Positions 26,100-35,502 are shown, numbered from the stretch's first letter. The stretch: DNA of 64,000 nucleotides from Cellulomonas sp. Root930 (GCA_001429255.1 LMJI01000001.1:2955879-3019878); one strand, 5' to 3'. Notes: generated from the letters alone by a model not told the origin. Translations and numbers: made by a program.

Positions 26100-28061
26100 T
26101 CAGCCGCGGGCGTCCTGAGCCGCGCGCTGCACCTGCTCGAGCCAGGCGCGCCGGGCGTCCAGCGCGGCCTGGGCGTCCGCGATCTTCCGGGCGTCGCCTG
26201 CTGCCTTGGCGCGGTCCAGATCGGCCTCGAGCCCGGCGATCGCCTGCTCGAGCTGCGCGGCCGCACCCTCGGCACGCGCGCGCGTCTCCGGGTTGGTGCG
26301 GCGCCACTGGGCCTGGTCCGTGTCGCGCACGACCGTCTCCACGGCACGCAGTCGCGCCTCGATCCGCTGGACGTCGGCGCGCGGGACCTTCCCGGCCGCC
26401 TCCCACCGGTCCTGGATCTTGTGCAGCGCCGCCTTGGCCGCCGCGAGGTCGGTCACGGGCACGAGGGCCTCGGCCTCGGCCAGCAGGGCCTCCTTGACCT
26501 CGAGGTTGGCGCGGAACTCCTCGTCGGTCGCGGCCGACTGGGCGTCCCGTGCGGCGAAGAACGCGTCCTGTGCCGCGCGGAACCGGGCCCACAGGGCGTC
26601 GTCGTCGGCGCGGCTCGCCCGTCCGGCCGCCTTCCACTGCGCCATCAGGTCGCGGAAGACCCCGGCCGTCGCGCCCCAGTCGGTGCTCGACTGCAGCCGC
26701 TCGGCGTCGGCCACCAGGCCCTCCTTGACCTGCTTGGCGGACGCGTTGCGCGTTTCCAGCTCGGCGAAGAAGTGGCGGCGTTCGCGGTCGAAGGTGGTGC
26801 GCGCGTGGCTGAACCGCTTCCAGAGGGACTCCTCCGTGGGCCGGTCGAGGCGCGGTCCGCTGCGCTGCGCCTCCTTCCACTGGTCCAGGAGCACACGCAG
26901 CTGCTCGCCGGCCGGCCGCCACTGGATGCGGGACGGGTCCGTGGACGCGATCTTCTCGGCCTGCTCCACGATCTCGGTGCGGGCCACGACCGCTGCCTCG
27001 CGCGCCGCGGCACGCTCCGCCTCAGCGACCGCACGGCGCTCGGCCGCGGTCGCCCGGAGCGCGTCGAGGCGCGCACGCAGCCCGTCCAGGTCGCCCACCG
27101 CGGCGGGCTCGGCGACCTCCTCGGTGAGCCTGGCCAGCGTCTGGTCGATCTCCTTGACGGACAGGTCCGTCGCCGCGAGGCGTGCCTCGAAGAGCGTGAC
27201 CTTGGCCTGCAGGTCCAGGAACCGGCGGACGTAGAGCCCCAGCGCGTCCTCGGTCGTCGCGCCCGGGTACTGGCCGACCACGCGCTCGCCCGCTGCTTCG
27301 CGGACCGAGACGTTGCCCTCCTCGTCCACGCTGCCGAACGTGGCGGCGTGGGCTGCCTCGGCAGCGTCCTGCGGGGGCGGGACGGGCGCGGCCGGTGCGG
27401 CCGCGGTCGCTGCGGGGGTCGGGTGCGTCGGCGGGTGGGGGACCGGGCGGGGTCGCGGGACCGGGCGCACGGCGGACGGGGTCGGCGCAGCCGCCGCCGG
27501 GGCGGGGGCCGGCTCGGCCGGTGCGGCGTCGGGCGCGGCCTCCTCGGTCACGGCGTCGACGGGCTCGTCCGAGGCCGCGGGAGCGTCGGTGACCTCGTCG
27601 GTCGCCGGGGCTGCATCCTCGACGACGGGCTCGTCGGGGGCGTCGGGAGCGTCGGTGACGTCGTCCGTCGCCGGGGCTGCATCCTCGACGACGGGCTCGT
27701 CGGGAGCCGCGGGAGCATCCGCGACCTCGTCGGCGGGCGCTGTCGCATCGTCGGCGGTGGTCTCGTCGACGACGGGAGCATCTGCCAGAACCGTCTCGTC
27801 GGCGACGGGAGCGTCTGCCAGGACGGTCTCGTCGATGGCCGCGGGTGCGTCGTCGACGACGGTCTCGTCGGCAGCCGAGGACGGCTCGCCGGCCGGCGCC
27901 GCCGACTCCTCGGGTGCCTCGACGGCGGGAGCGTCTTCCGTGACCTGGTCGGGAGCCGTCTCGTCGGCCTCGTCAAGCGCCGCGGGTGCGGCGGGCTGCT
28001 CGGCGTCGGGCGCCGGCACGAGGTCGTCGGGGTCGGGTCCGGACGTCGGGGTCTGAGTCAC
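26100..28061 (-). CDS. DUF349 repeat protein with acidic low-complexity N-terminus
   Basis: 653 residues. The first 230 or so are Ala/Pro/Asp/Glu/Val-rich and hold short repeats: an 11-residue unit around ADETVLADAPV and a 22-residue unit around DEPVVEDAAPATDEVTDAP. The rest is long charged helices made of several DUF349 units, seen in WRPAGEQLRVLLDQWKEAQR, WKRFSHARTTFDRERRHFF and LMAQWKAAGRASRADDDALW. DUF349 proteins are widespread in actinobacteria near rel; the function is unknown. The GTG start overlaps the cyclophilin stop by 3 bases, so both lie in one operon. Confidence 0.88.
   Translation of the reverse strand: MTQTPTSGPDPDDLVPAPDAEQPAAPAALDEADETAPDQVTEDAPAVEAPEESAAPAGEPSSAADETVVDDAPAAIDETVLADAPVADETVLADAPVVDETTADDATAPADEVADAPAAPDEPVVEDAAPATDDVTDAPDAPDEPVVEDAAPATDEVTDAPAASDEPVDAVTEEAAPDAAPAEPAPAPAAAAPTPSAVRPVPRPRPVPHPPTHPTPAATAAAPAAPVPPPQDAAEAAHAATFGSVDEEGNVSVREAAGERVVGQYPGATTEDALGLYVRRFLDLQAKVTLFEARLAATDLSVKEIDQTLARLTEEVAEPAAVGDLDGLRARLDALRATAAERRAVAEAERAAAREAAVVARTEIVEQAEKIASTDPSRIQWRPAGEQLRVLLDQWKEAQRSGPRLDRPTEESLWKRFSHARTTFDRERRHFFAELETRNASAKQVKEGLVADAERLQSSTDWGATAGVFRDLMAQWKAAGRASRADDDALWARFRAAQDAFFAARDAQSAATDEEFRANLEVKEALLAEAEALVPVTDLAAAKAALHKIQDRWEAAGKVPRADVQRIEARLRAVETVVRDTDQAQWRRTNPETRARAEGAAAQLEQAIAGLEADLDRAKAAGDARKIADAQAALDARRAWLEQVQRAAQDARG
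27601..27704 (-). repeat. 66-base direct repeat inside the DUF349 gene
   Basis: The 38 bases at 27601-27638 recur at 27667-27704, a 66-base (22-codon) offset that duplicates an acidic peptide unit in frame. The neighbouring 27775-27835 stretch has a shorter 11-codon repeat. Confidence 0.85.
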
Positions 28062-28834
28062 TGGATGTTCACTCCCTCGATGATGACGTCGGACACCGGG
28101 ACCTGGGTCCCTTCGACGGTGCCCGCGTCGGCGATGGCCTGCAGCACGTCCATGCCGGACGTGATGTGGCCGAACACGGTGTAGCCACCCGCAGTGTCTG
28201 CGGGAATAGGTGAGTCCTCGTAGACCAGGAAGAACTGGCTGCCCATCGAGCTGCCGTCGTTCTGGGTCCGTGCCATGGCGATGGTGCCCGCCGGGTACAC
28301 GCCGTCGGCGGGTGCGTTCTCGATCGGGCCCCACGTGTAGCCGGGTCCGCCGGTGCCGCCGGTGCTGGGGTCCGCGACGCCGAGTGCGGTGGGGTCGCCG
28401 CACTGGAGCACGAAGATGCCCTCCTCGGTGAGGCGGTGGCACTTCGTCGAGTCGAAGAAGCCCTCCTGCGCGAGCGTGACGAAGTTGGCGACCGCCTGCG
28501 GCGCGGCGGCGCCGTCGACCTCGATGCCCAGGTCGCCCTGGGTGAGCGCGATGTCGCCGGTCCAGGTCCGGCCCTCGGCGAGGGCGGGGTCGGGGACGTC
28601 GGCGGAGTTGGCGGGCGGGGTCGTCGCCGTGGCGGTCGGCGTGGGCGAGGCGGCCGGGTCGTCGTCGTTCGTCAGGGCGATCGCGGCGACGACGCCGGTG
28701 GTGAGGACGAGCGCGGCGACGATGCTGCCGGCGATCACGCGCTGGCGGTGGCGGCGCGCGCGGGCCTTGGCCTGGCGCTCCTGCCACTTCTCGTACCGGC
28801 GGCGCTCGTACTCACGCTCGCTCTTCGTGGACAC
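28058..28834 (-). CDS. Membrane-anchored peptidyl-prolyl isomerase (cyclophilin type)
   Basis: 258 residues: a basic cytoplasmic N-terminus (about 1-32, YERRRYEKWQERQAKARARR), one membrane helix (about 35-57, VIAGSIVAALVLTTGVVAAI), a Pro/Thr linker and an extracellular cyclophilin domain. Landmarks are CHRLTEEGIFVLQCGDP, GTGGPGYTWGP, AGTIAMART, GSSMGSQFFLVY and GGYTVFGHI. It should assist folding of exported proteins. GTG 28834 gives the N-terminus typical of actinobacterial homologues. A cyclophilin next to rel is also found in Mycobacterium. Confidence 0.93.
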   Translation of the reverse strand: MSTKSEREYERRRYEKWQERQAKARARRHRQRVIAGSIVAALVLTTGVVAAIALTNDDDPAASPTPTATATTPPANSADVPDPALAEGRTWTGDIALTQGDLGIEVDGAAAPQAVANFVTLAQEGFFDSTKCHRLTEEGIFVLQCGDPTALGVADPSTGGTGGPGYTWGPIENAPADGVYPAGTIAMARTQNDGSSMGSQFFLVYEDSPIPADTAGGYTVFGHITSGMDVLQAIADAGTVEGTQVPVSDVIIEGVNIQ

Positions 28835-28982
28835 GCACACGCTCCTCGCGTCGTCGTGCGGTGCGGCGCGTCGTCCGCCAGCCGCACTGCATGTAGGGGA
28901 CCCGGGACAGTCTAGGCAAGCCAGCGGCACCGGCGACCAGCGACGCCGCGGGGCGACATCACAGTCCGGACACGCCGGGGGA

Positions 28983-28988
28983 TACCGT
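28983..28988 (+). promoter_or_regulatory. -10 box TACCGT (leaderless)
   Basis: TACCGT ends 7 bases before ATG 28996 of the metallo-hydrolase gene, so the transcript should start at the ATG. Confidence 0.45.
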
Positions 28989-28995
28989 GCGTCCC

Positions 28996-29712
28996 ATGCA
29001 GGTCATCACCGTCGTCTCCGCGGTCTTCGGCGCGCGCTGCAGCGTGCTGGTCCACGACGACGGCTCGTGCGTCGTCATCGACGCCGGAGCTGGCGTCACC
29101 GACTCCGTGCTGCAGCTCGTCGCGGACCGGGACCTGCAGCCGGCCGCGGTGCTCGCGACGCACGGCCACGTGGACCACACCTGGGACGCCGGCCGGCTGT
29201 CCGAGGCGCTCGACGTGCCGGTGGTGCTGCACGCCGCGGACGTCTACCGCCTGGCGGACCCGTTCGGGACGCTCGGGCTGCTGGGCTCGTCGGGGAGCCC
29301 GTCGCACGACCCGTCCGGCCCTCTCGCCCAGGCGATCGCCGCGACCGGGATCGACCCCACGAGCTACACGGCCCCGCGCCGGGTCGAGCCGTTCGGTGGC
29401 GCCGACGACGCCCGCTCCGCCGACACCGTCCTCGAGCTCGGCAGCCTCCGGATGGTCGCCCGGCACGCCCCCGGGCACACCGAGGGCTCGACCCTCTACC
29501 TCGTCGCGGACGTCGCCTTCACGGGGGACGTCCTGTTCGCCGGATCGGTCGGACGCACGGACCTGCCCGGCGGCGACGACGGGACGATGCAGCGGACCCT
29601 GCGCGAGGTCGTCGCGACCCTGCCGCCCGCGACGGTCGTCGTCCCCGGGCACGGGCCGACGAGCGACATCGCCACCGAGCTGGCACGCAACCCGTACCTC
29701 GCGCGGCTCTGA
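28996..29712 (+). CDS. Metallo-beta-lactamase-fold hydrolase (glyoxalase II-like)
   Basis: 238 residues with the metal-binding motif THGHVDHTWD, a second-shell histidine in APGHTEGSTLYL, the bridging Asp in AFTGDVLFAGSVGRTD, and a final PGHGPTSD. The spacing is that of glyoxalase II-like thioester or lactone hydrolases. The substrate is not known. Mycobacterium has the same gene between its cyclophilin gene and hisS. ATG 28996 is favoured over GTG 28987 because of the leaderless promoter. hisS follows 31 bases later. Confidence 0.88.
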   Translation: MQVITVVSAVFGARCSVLVHDDGSCVVIDAGAGVTDSVLQLVADRDLQPAAVLATHGHVDHTWDAGRLSEALDVPVVLHAADVYRLADPFGTLGLLGSSGSPSHDPSGPLAQAIAATGIDPTSYTAPRRVEPFGGADDARSADTVLELGSLRMVARHAPGHTEGSTLYLVADVAFTGDVLFAGSVGRTDLPGGDDGTMQRTLREVVATLPPATVVVPGHGPTSDIATELARNPYLARL

Positions 29713-29743
29713 GCTCCTTCGCGGTCTGGAAGGATCAGGCCCC

Positions 29744-31093
29744 ATGGCGCGACCCACCCCCCTGTCCGGATTCCCCGAGTGGCTGCCCGACGGACGCCTC
29801 GTCGAGCAGCACGTCCTCGACGTCCTGCGCCGCACGTTCGAGCTGCACGGCTTCGTCGGCATCGAGACGCGCGCCGTCGAGCCGCTCGACCAGCTGCTGC
29901 GCAAGGGCGAGACCTCCAAGGAGGTCTATGTCCTGCGCCGGCTGCAGGAGGAGGCCGGGGCCGAGCCGGACCGCGCGGGCACCCTGGGCCTGCACTTCGA
30001 TCTGACCGTGCCGTTCGCGCGGTACGTGCTGGAGAACGCCGGGCACCTCGCGTTCCCGTTCCGGCGCTACCAGATCCAGAAGGTGTGGCGGGGTGAGCGG
30101 CCCCAGGACGGGCGGTTCCGCGAGTTCGTCCAGGCCGACATCGACGTCGTCGGCGCGGGCGCGCTGCCGTACCACTACGAGGTCGAGCTCCCGCTGGTGA
30201 TGGCGGAGGCGCTCGGTGCGCTGCAGGAGATCGGTGTGCCGCCGGTCCGGATCCTGGTGAACAACCGCAAGGTCGCCGAGGGCTTCTACCGCGGGCTCGG
30301 CCTGACGGACGTCGAAGGCGTGCTGCGGAGCATCGACAAGCTCGACAAGATCGGCGCGGACGCCGTCGCGGCACTCCTGGTCGCGGAGGGCGGTGCCGAC
30401 GAGGCCCAGGCGCGCGCGTGCCTGGAGCTCGCGTCGATCAGCGGCTCTGACGAGTCCGTCATCGACCGCGTGCGTGCGCTGGCGGGGGAGTCGAACGAGC
30501 TCCTCGACGAGGGACTGGCCGAGCTCGGTGCGCTCATCCGCGCGGCCGCCGTCCGGGCGCCCGGCGTCGTCGTCGCCGACCTCAAGATCGCCCGCGGGCT
30601 CGACTACTACACGGGAACCGTCTACGAGACCGTCCTCGTCGGGCACGAGCAGCTCGGCTCGATCTGCTCCGGCGGTCGCTACGACACGCTCGCGTCGGAC
30701 GGCGCGAACACCTACCCGGGCGTCGGGTTGTCGATCGGCGTGTCCCGGCTCGTGTCGCGCCTCCTGGGTGCCGGCCTGGTGAAGGCCACGCGTTCGGTCC
30801 CCAGCGCCGTGCTGGTCGCCGTGTCGAACGAGGACGCGCGCGACCGGTCCGACGCCGTCGCGACTGCGCTGCGCAGTCGGGGCATCCCCGTCGAGGTGGC
30901 ACCGTCCGCGGCGAAGTTCGGCAAGCAGATCCGGCACGCCGACCGACGCGGGATCCCGTTCGTGTGGTTCCTCGGGGAGGACGGGTCGGCCGACCAGGTC
31001 AAGGACATCCGCTCCGGCGACCAGGTGGACGCCGACGCAGCGACGTGGACGCCCGACGACGCCGACCTGTGGCCGCGCGTCGTGCCTGCTTGA
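29744..31093 (+). CDS. hisS: Histidine--tRNA ligase
   Basis: Class II synthetase (449 residues). Motif 2 lies around YQIQKVWRGERPQDGRFREF. The histidine-specific loop is ARGLDYYTGTVYE, motif 3 is in GVGLSIGVSRLV, and a C-terminal anticodon-binding domain (about 360-449) carries KFGKQIRHADRRGIPFVWFLG. The ATG is preceded by GGAAGGA. The stop overlaps the -35 box of the next gene. Confidence 0.96.
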   Translation: MARPTPLSGFPEWLPDGRLVEQHVLDVLRRTFELHGFVGIETRAVEPLDQLLRKGETSKEVYVLRRLQEEAGAEPDRAGTLGLHFDLTVPFARYVLENAGHLAFPFRRYQIQKVWRGERPQDGRFREFVQADIDVVGAGALPYHYEVELPLVMAEALGALQEIGVPPVRILVNNRKVAEGFYRGLGLTDVEGVLRSIDKLDKIGADAVAALLVAEGGADEAQARACLELASISGSDESVIDRVRALAGESNELLDEGLAELGALIRAAAVRAPGVVVADLKIARGLDYYTGTVYETVLVGHEQLGSICSGGRYDTLASDGANTYPGVGLSIGVSRLVSRLLGAGLVKATRSVPSAVLVAVSNEDARDRSDAVATALRSRGIPVEVAPSAAKFGKQIRHADRRGIPFVWFLGEDGSADQVKDIRSGDQVDADAATWTPDDADLWPRVVPA

Positions 31094-31118
31094 CAGTCGT
31101 TCGAACAGGTGTTCGCAT
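31090..31118 (+). promoter_or_regulatory. SOS promoter: TTGACA with embedded LexA box
   Basis: A perfect -35 hexamer TTGACA (31090-31095) is followed after 17 bases by TCGCAT as a -10 candidate. Between and overlapping them, TCGAACAGGTGTTCGC (31101-31116) matches the actinobacterial LexA consensus TCGAAC-N4-GTTCGA in all but the last base. LexA bound here would block RNA polymerase. The gene starts at ATG 31125. Confidence 0.8.
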
Positions 31119-31124
31119 GGGTGC

Positions 31125-32198
31125 ATGCGATGGGACGGTCAGAAGCTGGGGAGCGACGAGACGTCGGCGCTGCCCGGGCTCGCGCTCGCCGGGCTGCAGC
31201 GCAGCGTGCGCACCCCGGAGTTCGCCGGGGTCACGTTCCACGAGGTGACGTGCCGGAGCGCGCTCAACAAGGTCCCGGCGGCGTCCTCGATGCCCTTCCG
31301 GTGGACGGTGAACCCGACGAGGGGCTGCCTCCATGCGTGCAGGTACTGCTTCGCCCGTCCGACGCACGAGTACCTGGACCTGGACGCCGACCGGGACTTC
31401 GAGACCCAGATCGTCGTCAAGACCAACGTCGTCGACGTGCTGCGCGCCGAGCTCGCGCGGCCGTCGTGGGCGCGCGAGCACGTGGCGCTGGGGACCAACA
31501 CCGACCCGTACCAACGCGTCGAGGGTCGGTACAGGTTCATGCCGGGGATCATCGAGGCGCTGGCCGCGAGCGGCACGCCGCTGTCCATCCTCACGAAGGG
31601 CACGCTGCTGCGCCGCGACCTGGGTCTGCTCGCCGAGGCGTCGCGGACGGTGCCGATCGGGATCGGGGTCTCCCTGGCGATCGGTGACGAGGCTCTCCAG
31701 CAGGCCATGGAGCCCGGCACACCGACGCCCCGGGCGCGGCTCGACCTGATCCGGGCGGTCCGCGAGGCCGGGCTGCCGTGCGGCGTCATGGTGGCGCCGG
31801 TGCTGCCGTGGCTCACGGACGACCGGGGGCGCCTCGACGCGTTGCTGCGGGACCTCGCGGACGCGGGCGCCACCGGGGTGACCGTCCTGCCGCTGCACCT
31901 CCGGGGACCGGTCAAGCCGCTCTTCCTCGCCTGGCTGCGCGAGCAGGCTCCGGCCCTGGTGCACCGCTACGAGGAGCTGTACGGGCGCGGGGCCTACGTG
32001 CCGCGGGAGTACGCGCGGTGGCTCGACGAGCGCGTGCGCCCGCTGCTGGTGCGGCACGGCTTCGCCGACGGGGCGGGTCACCGGGCGGGACGGCGCGAGA
32101 CGCCGGGGGAGGGCTCGTACCCGACGGGCAGCCTCGCGGCGGCGGAGCTGCCCGCGCTCGAGCCCAGTGTGGCGGCCGCGCAGCCCGTGCTGTTCTGA
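31125..32198 (+). CDS. Rv2578c-type radical SAM protein, SOS-controlled
   Basis: 357-residue radical SAM enzyme with the iron-sulfur motif C-x3-C-x2-C in NPTRGCLHACRYCFARPTHE. Other landmarks are ALGTNTDPYQRVE, ILTKGTLLRRDL and VSLAIGDEALQQAMEPGTP. Together these place it with the actinobacterial Rv2578c family, distantly related to spore photoproduct lyase-like SplB proteins. The reaction is unknown. The LexA box in its promoter points to a role in the DNA damage response. The last 50 residues are low complexity. ATG 31125 is the first start after the promoter. Confidence 0.88.
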   Translation: MRWDGQKLGSDETSALPGLALAGLQRSVRTPEFAGVTFHEVTCRSALNKVPAASSMPFRWTVNPTRGCLHACRYCFARPTHEYLDLDADRDFETQIVVKTNVVDVLRAELARPSWAREHVALGTNTDPYQRVEGRYRFMPGIIEALAASGTPLSILTKGTLLRRDLGLLAEASRTVPIGIGVSLAIGDEALQQAMEPGTPTPRARLDLIRAVREAGLPCGVMVAPVLPWLTDDRGRLDALLRDLADAGATGVTVLPLHLRGPVKPLFLAWLREQAPALVHRYEELYGRGAYVPREYARWLDERVRPLLVRHGFADGAGHRAGRRETPGEGSYPTGSLAAAELPALEPSVAAAQPVLF

Positions 32199-32237
32199 CG
32201 GTCGCCTGCTCGGCGGGTGGCTCAGCCCCGTCGCGGC

Positions 32238-32243
32238 TAGGGT
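32238..32243 (+). promoter_or_regulatory. -10 box TAGGGT (leaderless)
   Basis: TAGGGT ends 6 bases before ATG 32250, and no ribosome-binding site lies between. Confidence 0.5.
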
Positions 32244-32249
32244 GCCCGG

Positions 32250-32915
32250 ATGCGCGCACCCGCAGGACTCGGCTCGCGGACGGTGGACCGTTGGGTGTTC
32301 GACGGGCACATCGCGGGCACGGGGACGCAGGAGGGTACGCGGATCGTCGTCGGCCGCTGGCTCGCGTCGCCCGTCGGCCCGTTCGCCGACGTCATGGTGG
32401 AGCGCGCCGACGGCACGCGGCTGCTCCTGGCACCCCGCGACGACGTCGCCGAGCTGGTGGCGGCGACCTACGACTTCGACGCCGTGCACGTGGTCCCGGT
32501 GGTGCTCGCGGCGGACGAGGTCCGGCGTCGCTGGCGGCTCCGGGCGGGACCGTTGACGGCGGACCTCACGATCGGTCCGCGGACCGCCGTCGGGCACCTG
32601 CTCACGCTGGTGCCGCGGTCCCGCGCGGCCGCCCCGTTCGTCGCCTCCGCGGTCGACCCGGTCGCCCGCCTCCTCCTCGACGGCGTGCGCACCCGTGGGA
32701 CCGCGGGACGAGGCCGACGCGAGTGGTACACCGCGACCGACCAGCACGCCGTGACCGCGGTGCGCGCGCTGTGGGGGTCGGAGGATCTGGGCGCGCTCGC
32801 GCCGGTCGATCCGCCGGTGCGGTTCGGGTTCTCGTCCGTGCCGTCGGCGCCCACCGTCACGCGCGTGCTGACGACCATAGAAATCGCGGCGAGCCCCTCC
32901 CTGCCCGGGCACTAA
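32250..32915 (+). CDS. Conserved actinobacterial protein of unknown function
   Basis: 221 residues with no signal peptide or membrane helix. Recognisable conserved-looking stretches are [58 protein letters not shown] and [15 protein letters not shown]. They suggest a compact two-part beta-rich protein. I do not recognise a catalytic motif. It has its own leaderless promoter and lies between the SOS-controlled radical SAM gene and aspS, with no operon link evident. Confidence 0.8.
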   Translation: MRAPAGLGSRTVDRWVFDGHIAGTGTQEGTRIVVGRWLASPVGPFADVMVERADGTRLLLAPRDDVAELVAATYDFDAVHVVPVVLAADEVRRRWRLRAGPLTADLTIGPRTAVGHLLTLVPRSRAAAPFVASAVDPVARLLLDGVRTRGTAGRGRREWYTATDQHAVTAVRALWGSEDLGALAPVDPPVRFGFSSVPSAPTVTRVLTTIEIAASPSLPGH

Positions 32916-32918
32916 GAT
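32913..32918 (+). promoter_or_regulatory. -10 box TAAGAT upstream of aspS
   Basis: TAAGAT lies 52 bases before the aspS GTG and overlaps the end of the preceding gene. The leader of about 45 nt holds GAAGGA as ribosome-binding site. Confidence 0.5.
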
Positions 32919-32970
32919 CGTGCGGGCGTCCGACGGGCGCACCCACCACCCCGACCCCGAAGGACCTTCC

Positions 32971-34740
32971 GTGCTCCGCACCCACACGGCCGGCTCGCTG
33001 CGAGCCGAGCACATCGGTACCACCGTCACCCTCACGGGCTGGGTGGACCGGCGGCGGGATCACGGAGGGGTGGCTTTCGTCGACCTGCGGGACGCGTCCG
33101 GTATCGCCCAGGTCGTCATCCGCGACGAGGCCGTGGCGCACGGTCTGCGCGCGGAGTACGTGCTGCAGGTGACGGGCGAGGTCGGTCGCCGGCCCGCCGG
33201 CAACGAGAACCCCAACCTGGCCACCGGCGAGGTCGAGCTGGTCGCCGCGCAGGTTGTCGTGCTGAACGAGGCCGAGCCGCTGCCGTTCCAGGTCTCGTCG
33301 TCGCTCGACGAGCCGATCGGCGAGGAGGCGCGCCTCAAGTACCGGTACCTCGACCTGCGCCGGCCGGCCCCGGCCCGCGCGATGAAGCTGCGCGCCAAGG
33401 CGAACCAGGCCGCGCGCCGCGTGCTCGACGCGCAGGACTTCGTCGAGGTCGAGACGCCGACCCTCACGCGCTCCACCCCGGAGGGCGCTCGCGACTTCCT
33501 GGTGCCTGCGCGCCTGGCGCCCGGCTCCTGGTACGCCCTGCCGCAGTCGCCGCAGCTGTTCAAGCAGCTGCTCATGGTCGGCGGGCTCGAGCGCTACTAC
33601 CAGATCGCCCGCTGCTACCGCGACGAGGACTTCCGGGCGGACCGGCAGCCGGAGTTCACGCAGCTGGACGTCGAGATGAGCTTCGTCGAGCAGGACGACG
33701 TCATCGCCCTCGGCGAGCAGATCCTGGTCGCGCTCTGGGACCTCATCGGGGTCACCATCCCGACGCCGATCCCGCGGATCACGTTCGCGGAGTCCATGGC
33801 GCGCTACGGCAACGACAAGCCGGACCTGCGGTTCGGGCTCGAGCTGGTGGAGCTCACCGAGTACTTCTCCGAGACCCCGTTCCGGGTGTTCCAGGCGCCG
33901 TACGTCGGCGCGGTCGTGCAGCCCGGCGGAGGCTCGACACCGCGTCGCGGGTTCGACGCCTGGCAGGAGTGGGCCAAGCAGCGCGGCGCCAAGGGCCTCG
34001 CGTACGTCACGGTCGGTGAGGACGGCGAGCTCGGCGGTCCGGTGGCGAAGAACCTCTCCGAGTCGGAGCGTGCCGGGCTCGTGGCGGCCGTGGGCGCCAG
34101 CCCCGGCGACGCGGTCTTCTTCGCGGCCGGCCCGGTGAACGACGCGCGGGCGCTCCTCGGTGCCGCGCGTCTGGAGATCGGCCGCCGCGGCGGGCTCATC
34201 GACGAGAACGAGTGGAAGTTCGTCTGGGTGGTCGACGCCCCGCTGTTCAAGCCCACGGGCGAGGACGACGACGTGGCGGTCGGCGGGGGTGCCTGGACCG
34301 CGGTGCACCACGCGTTCACCTCACCGACGCCGGAGTGGCTCGACACGTTCGAGCAGGACCCCGGTGCCGCGCTGGCCTACGCGTACGACATCGTCTGCAA
34401 CGGCAACGAGATCGGCGGCGGGTCCATCCGTATCCACCGCCGGGACGTGCAGGAGCGCGTGTTCGAGGTCATGGGGATCGGGCCTGAGGAGGCGCAGGAG
34501 AAGTTCGGCTTCCTGCTCAAGGCCTTCCAGTTCGGCGCGCCGCCGCACGGCGGGATCGCGTTCGGCTGGGACCGCATCCTGGCCCTTCTGACCGGTTCGG
34601 AGTCCATCCGCGACGTCATCGCGTTCCCGAAGTCGGGCGGCGGGTTCGACCCGCTGACGGCGGCTCCGGCACCGATCACGCCCGAGCAGCGCCGCGAGGC
34701 CGGCGTCGACGCCAAGCCGAAGGTCGCCACCGAGGCCTGA
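32971..34740 (+). CDS. aspS: Aspartate--tRNA(Asp/Asn) ligase
   Basis: Class IIb synthetase of bacterial type (589 residues). The N-terminal OB-fold anticodon domain has [19 protein letters not shown]. The core has [39 protein letters not shown] (motif 2), the bacterial insertion domain (about 290-420) and motif 3 [16 protein letters not shown]. Whether it also charges tRNA-Asn depends on gatCAB and asnS elsewhere in the genome. GTG 32971 is set by GAAGGA. The stop overlaps the next start by one base. Confidence 0.96.
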   Translation: MLRTHTAGSLRAEHIGTTVTLTGWVDRRRDHGGVAFVDLRDASGIAQVVIRDEAVAHGLRAEYVLQVTGEVGRRPAGNENPNLATGEVELVAAQVVVLNEAEPLPFQVSSSLDEPIGEEARLKYRYLDLRRPAPARAMKLRAKANQAARRVLDAQDFVEVETPTLTRSTPEGARDFLVPARLAPGSWYALPQSPQLFKQLLMVGGLERYYQIARCYRDEDFRADRQPEFTQLDVEMSFVEQDDVIALGEQILVALWDLIGVTIPTPIPRITFAESMARYGNDKPDLRFGLELVELTEYFSETPFRVFQAPYVGAVVQPGGGSTPRRGFDAWQEWAKQRGAKGLAYVTVGEDGELGGPVAKNLSESERAGLVAAVGASPGDAVFFAAGPVNDARALLGAARLEIGRRGGLIDENEWKFVWVVDAPLFKPTGEDDDVAVGGGAWTAVHHAFTSPTPEWLDTFEQDPGAALAYAYDIVCNGNEIGGGSIRIHRRDVQERVFEVMGIGPEEAQEKFGFLLKAFQFGAPPHGGIAFGWDRILALLTGSESIRDVIAFPKSGGGFDPLTAAPAPITPEQRREAGVDAKPKVATEA

Positions 34741-35498
34741 TGGTCGACGTGCTCGAGGTCCTCCCGCCCCGGTGGCGGGAGGACCGGATGCTGCGGGGCG
34801 ACCGCGTCCGCTGGGACGCCGTCGAGGCACTCGGCGACGACGACGCGGTCCTGCTGGTGCTGGGCGCTCGGGATCGGCCGAGCCTGCTGGGCCGTGGCGA
34901 CCCGGAGGCCGTCGAACGGCTCGTCGCCCGTGCGCCCGTCGGTGCTGCCCGCTGGCTGAGCGTTCCTCGCGAGGCGCAACCGGCGGCCGCCGTGCTGGAC
35001 CGGCTGGGCCTCGTCCCCTTCTCGACCTGGGACTGGCTCTCGACCGACGGGTCGCCTCCGCCGGTACCGGGCGAGCGCGAGGTGCATCGGCTCGACGTCG
35101 GCGCGGACGAGGACCGGATCCGCGCCTGCCTGCGCACGGCCAACCCCGGCACGTCCGCCGACCCGACCGGCCCCGGCGAGATCGGGTGGTGGGGGGTCGA
35201 GGTCGACGGTGCGCTCGCCGGTGTCGTCGGCGTCTCCGCACGCGGCGGGGTGGACGGCCGTCCGTCGTGGCACGTGCACGGCCTGGGCGTGGTGCCGACA
35301 CTGCGCGAGAGCGGGATGGGGACCGCATTGACCGCCGCCGCGACGCGGGCTGGTGTGCTGGCCGGGGCGTCGTGGGTCTCGCTGGGCATGTACGCGGAGA
35401 ACGACACGGCACGCCGGATCTACCGTCGGCTGGGCTTCCGCACCGACGCGGAGCTCACGTCGTTCAGCCCTGCCGGCGCGGAGCGTCCCCCGGGCTGA
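34740..35498 (+). CDS. GNAT-family N-acetyltransferase
   Basis: 252 residues. The C-terminal half (about 115-245) is a GNAT domain with VHGLGVVPTLRESGMGTALT, which contains the acetyl-CoA loop R-x2-G-x-G, and YAENDTARRIYRRLGF. The N-terminal half (about 1-110) resembles a degenerate second GNAT lobe, as in MshD-like proteins, but lacks motifs. The acceptor is unknown. The ATG overlaps the aspS stop (TGATG), so it is cotranslated with aspS. A minus-strand gene converges on it. Confidence 0.85.
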   Translation: MVDVLEVLPPRWREDRMLRGDRVRWDAVEALGDDDAVLLVLGARDRPSLLGRGDPEAVERLVARAPVGAARWLSVPREAQPAAAVLDRLGLVPFSTWDWLSTDGSPPPVPGEREVHRLDVGADEDRIRACLRTANPGTSADPTGPGEIGWWGVEVDGALAGVVGVSARGGVDGRPSWHVHGLGVVPTLRESGMGTALTAAATRAGVLAGASWVSLGMYAENDTARRIYRRLGFRTDAELTSFSPAGAERPPG

Positions 35499-35502
35499 GG
35501 GG

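Noticed and set aside
26000..26347. Upstream extension of the AbiEi-like gene
   Set aside because: It crosses the DUF349 terminator and gives an Arg/Pro-rich non-family sequence.
27590..27840. CRISPR-like repeats
   Set aside because: Repeats are in frame, translated, adjacent and of two sizes without spacers; they are coding repeats.
26073..28184. A 703-codon plus-strand frame opposite the DUF349 gene
   Set aside because: It is an antisense shadow; the Gly/Arg/Val-rich product has no family pattern, and the minus frame has DUF349 units and coupled start/stop.
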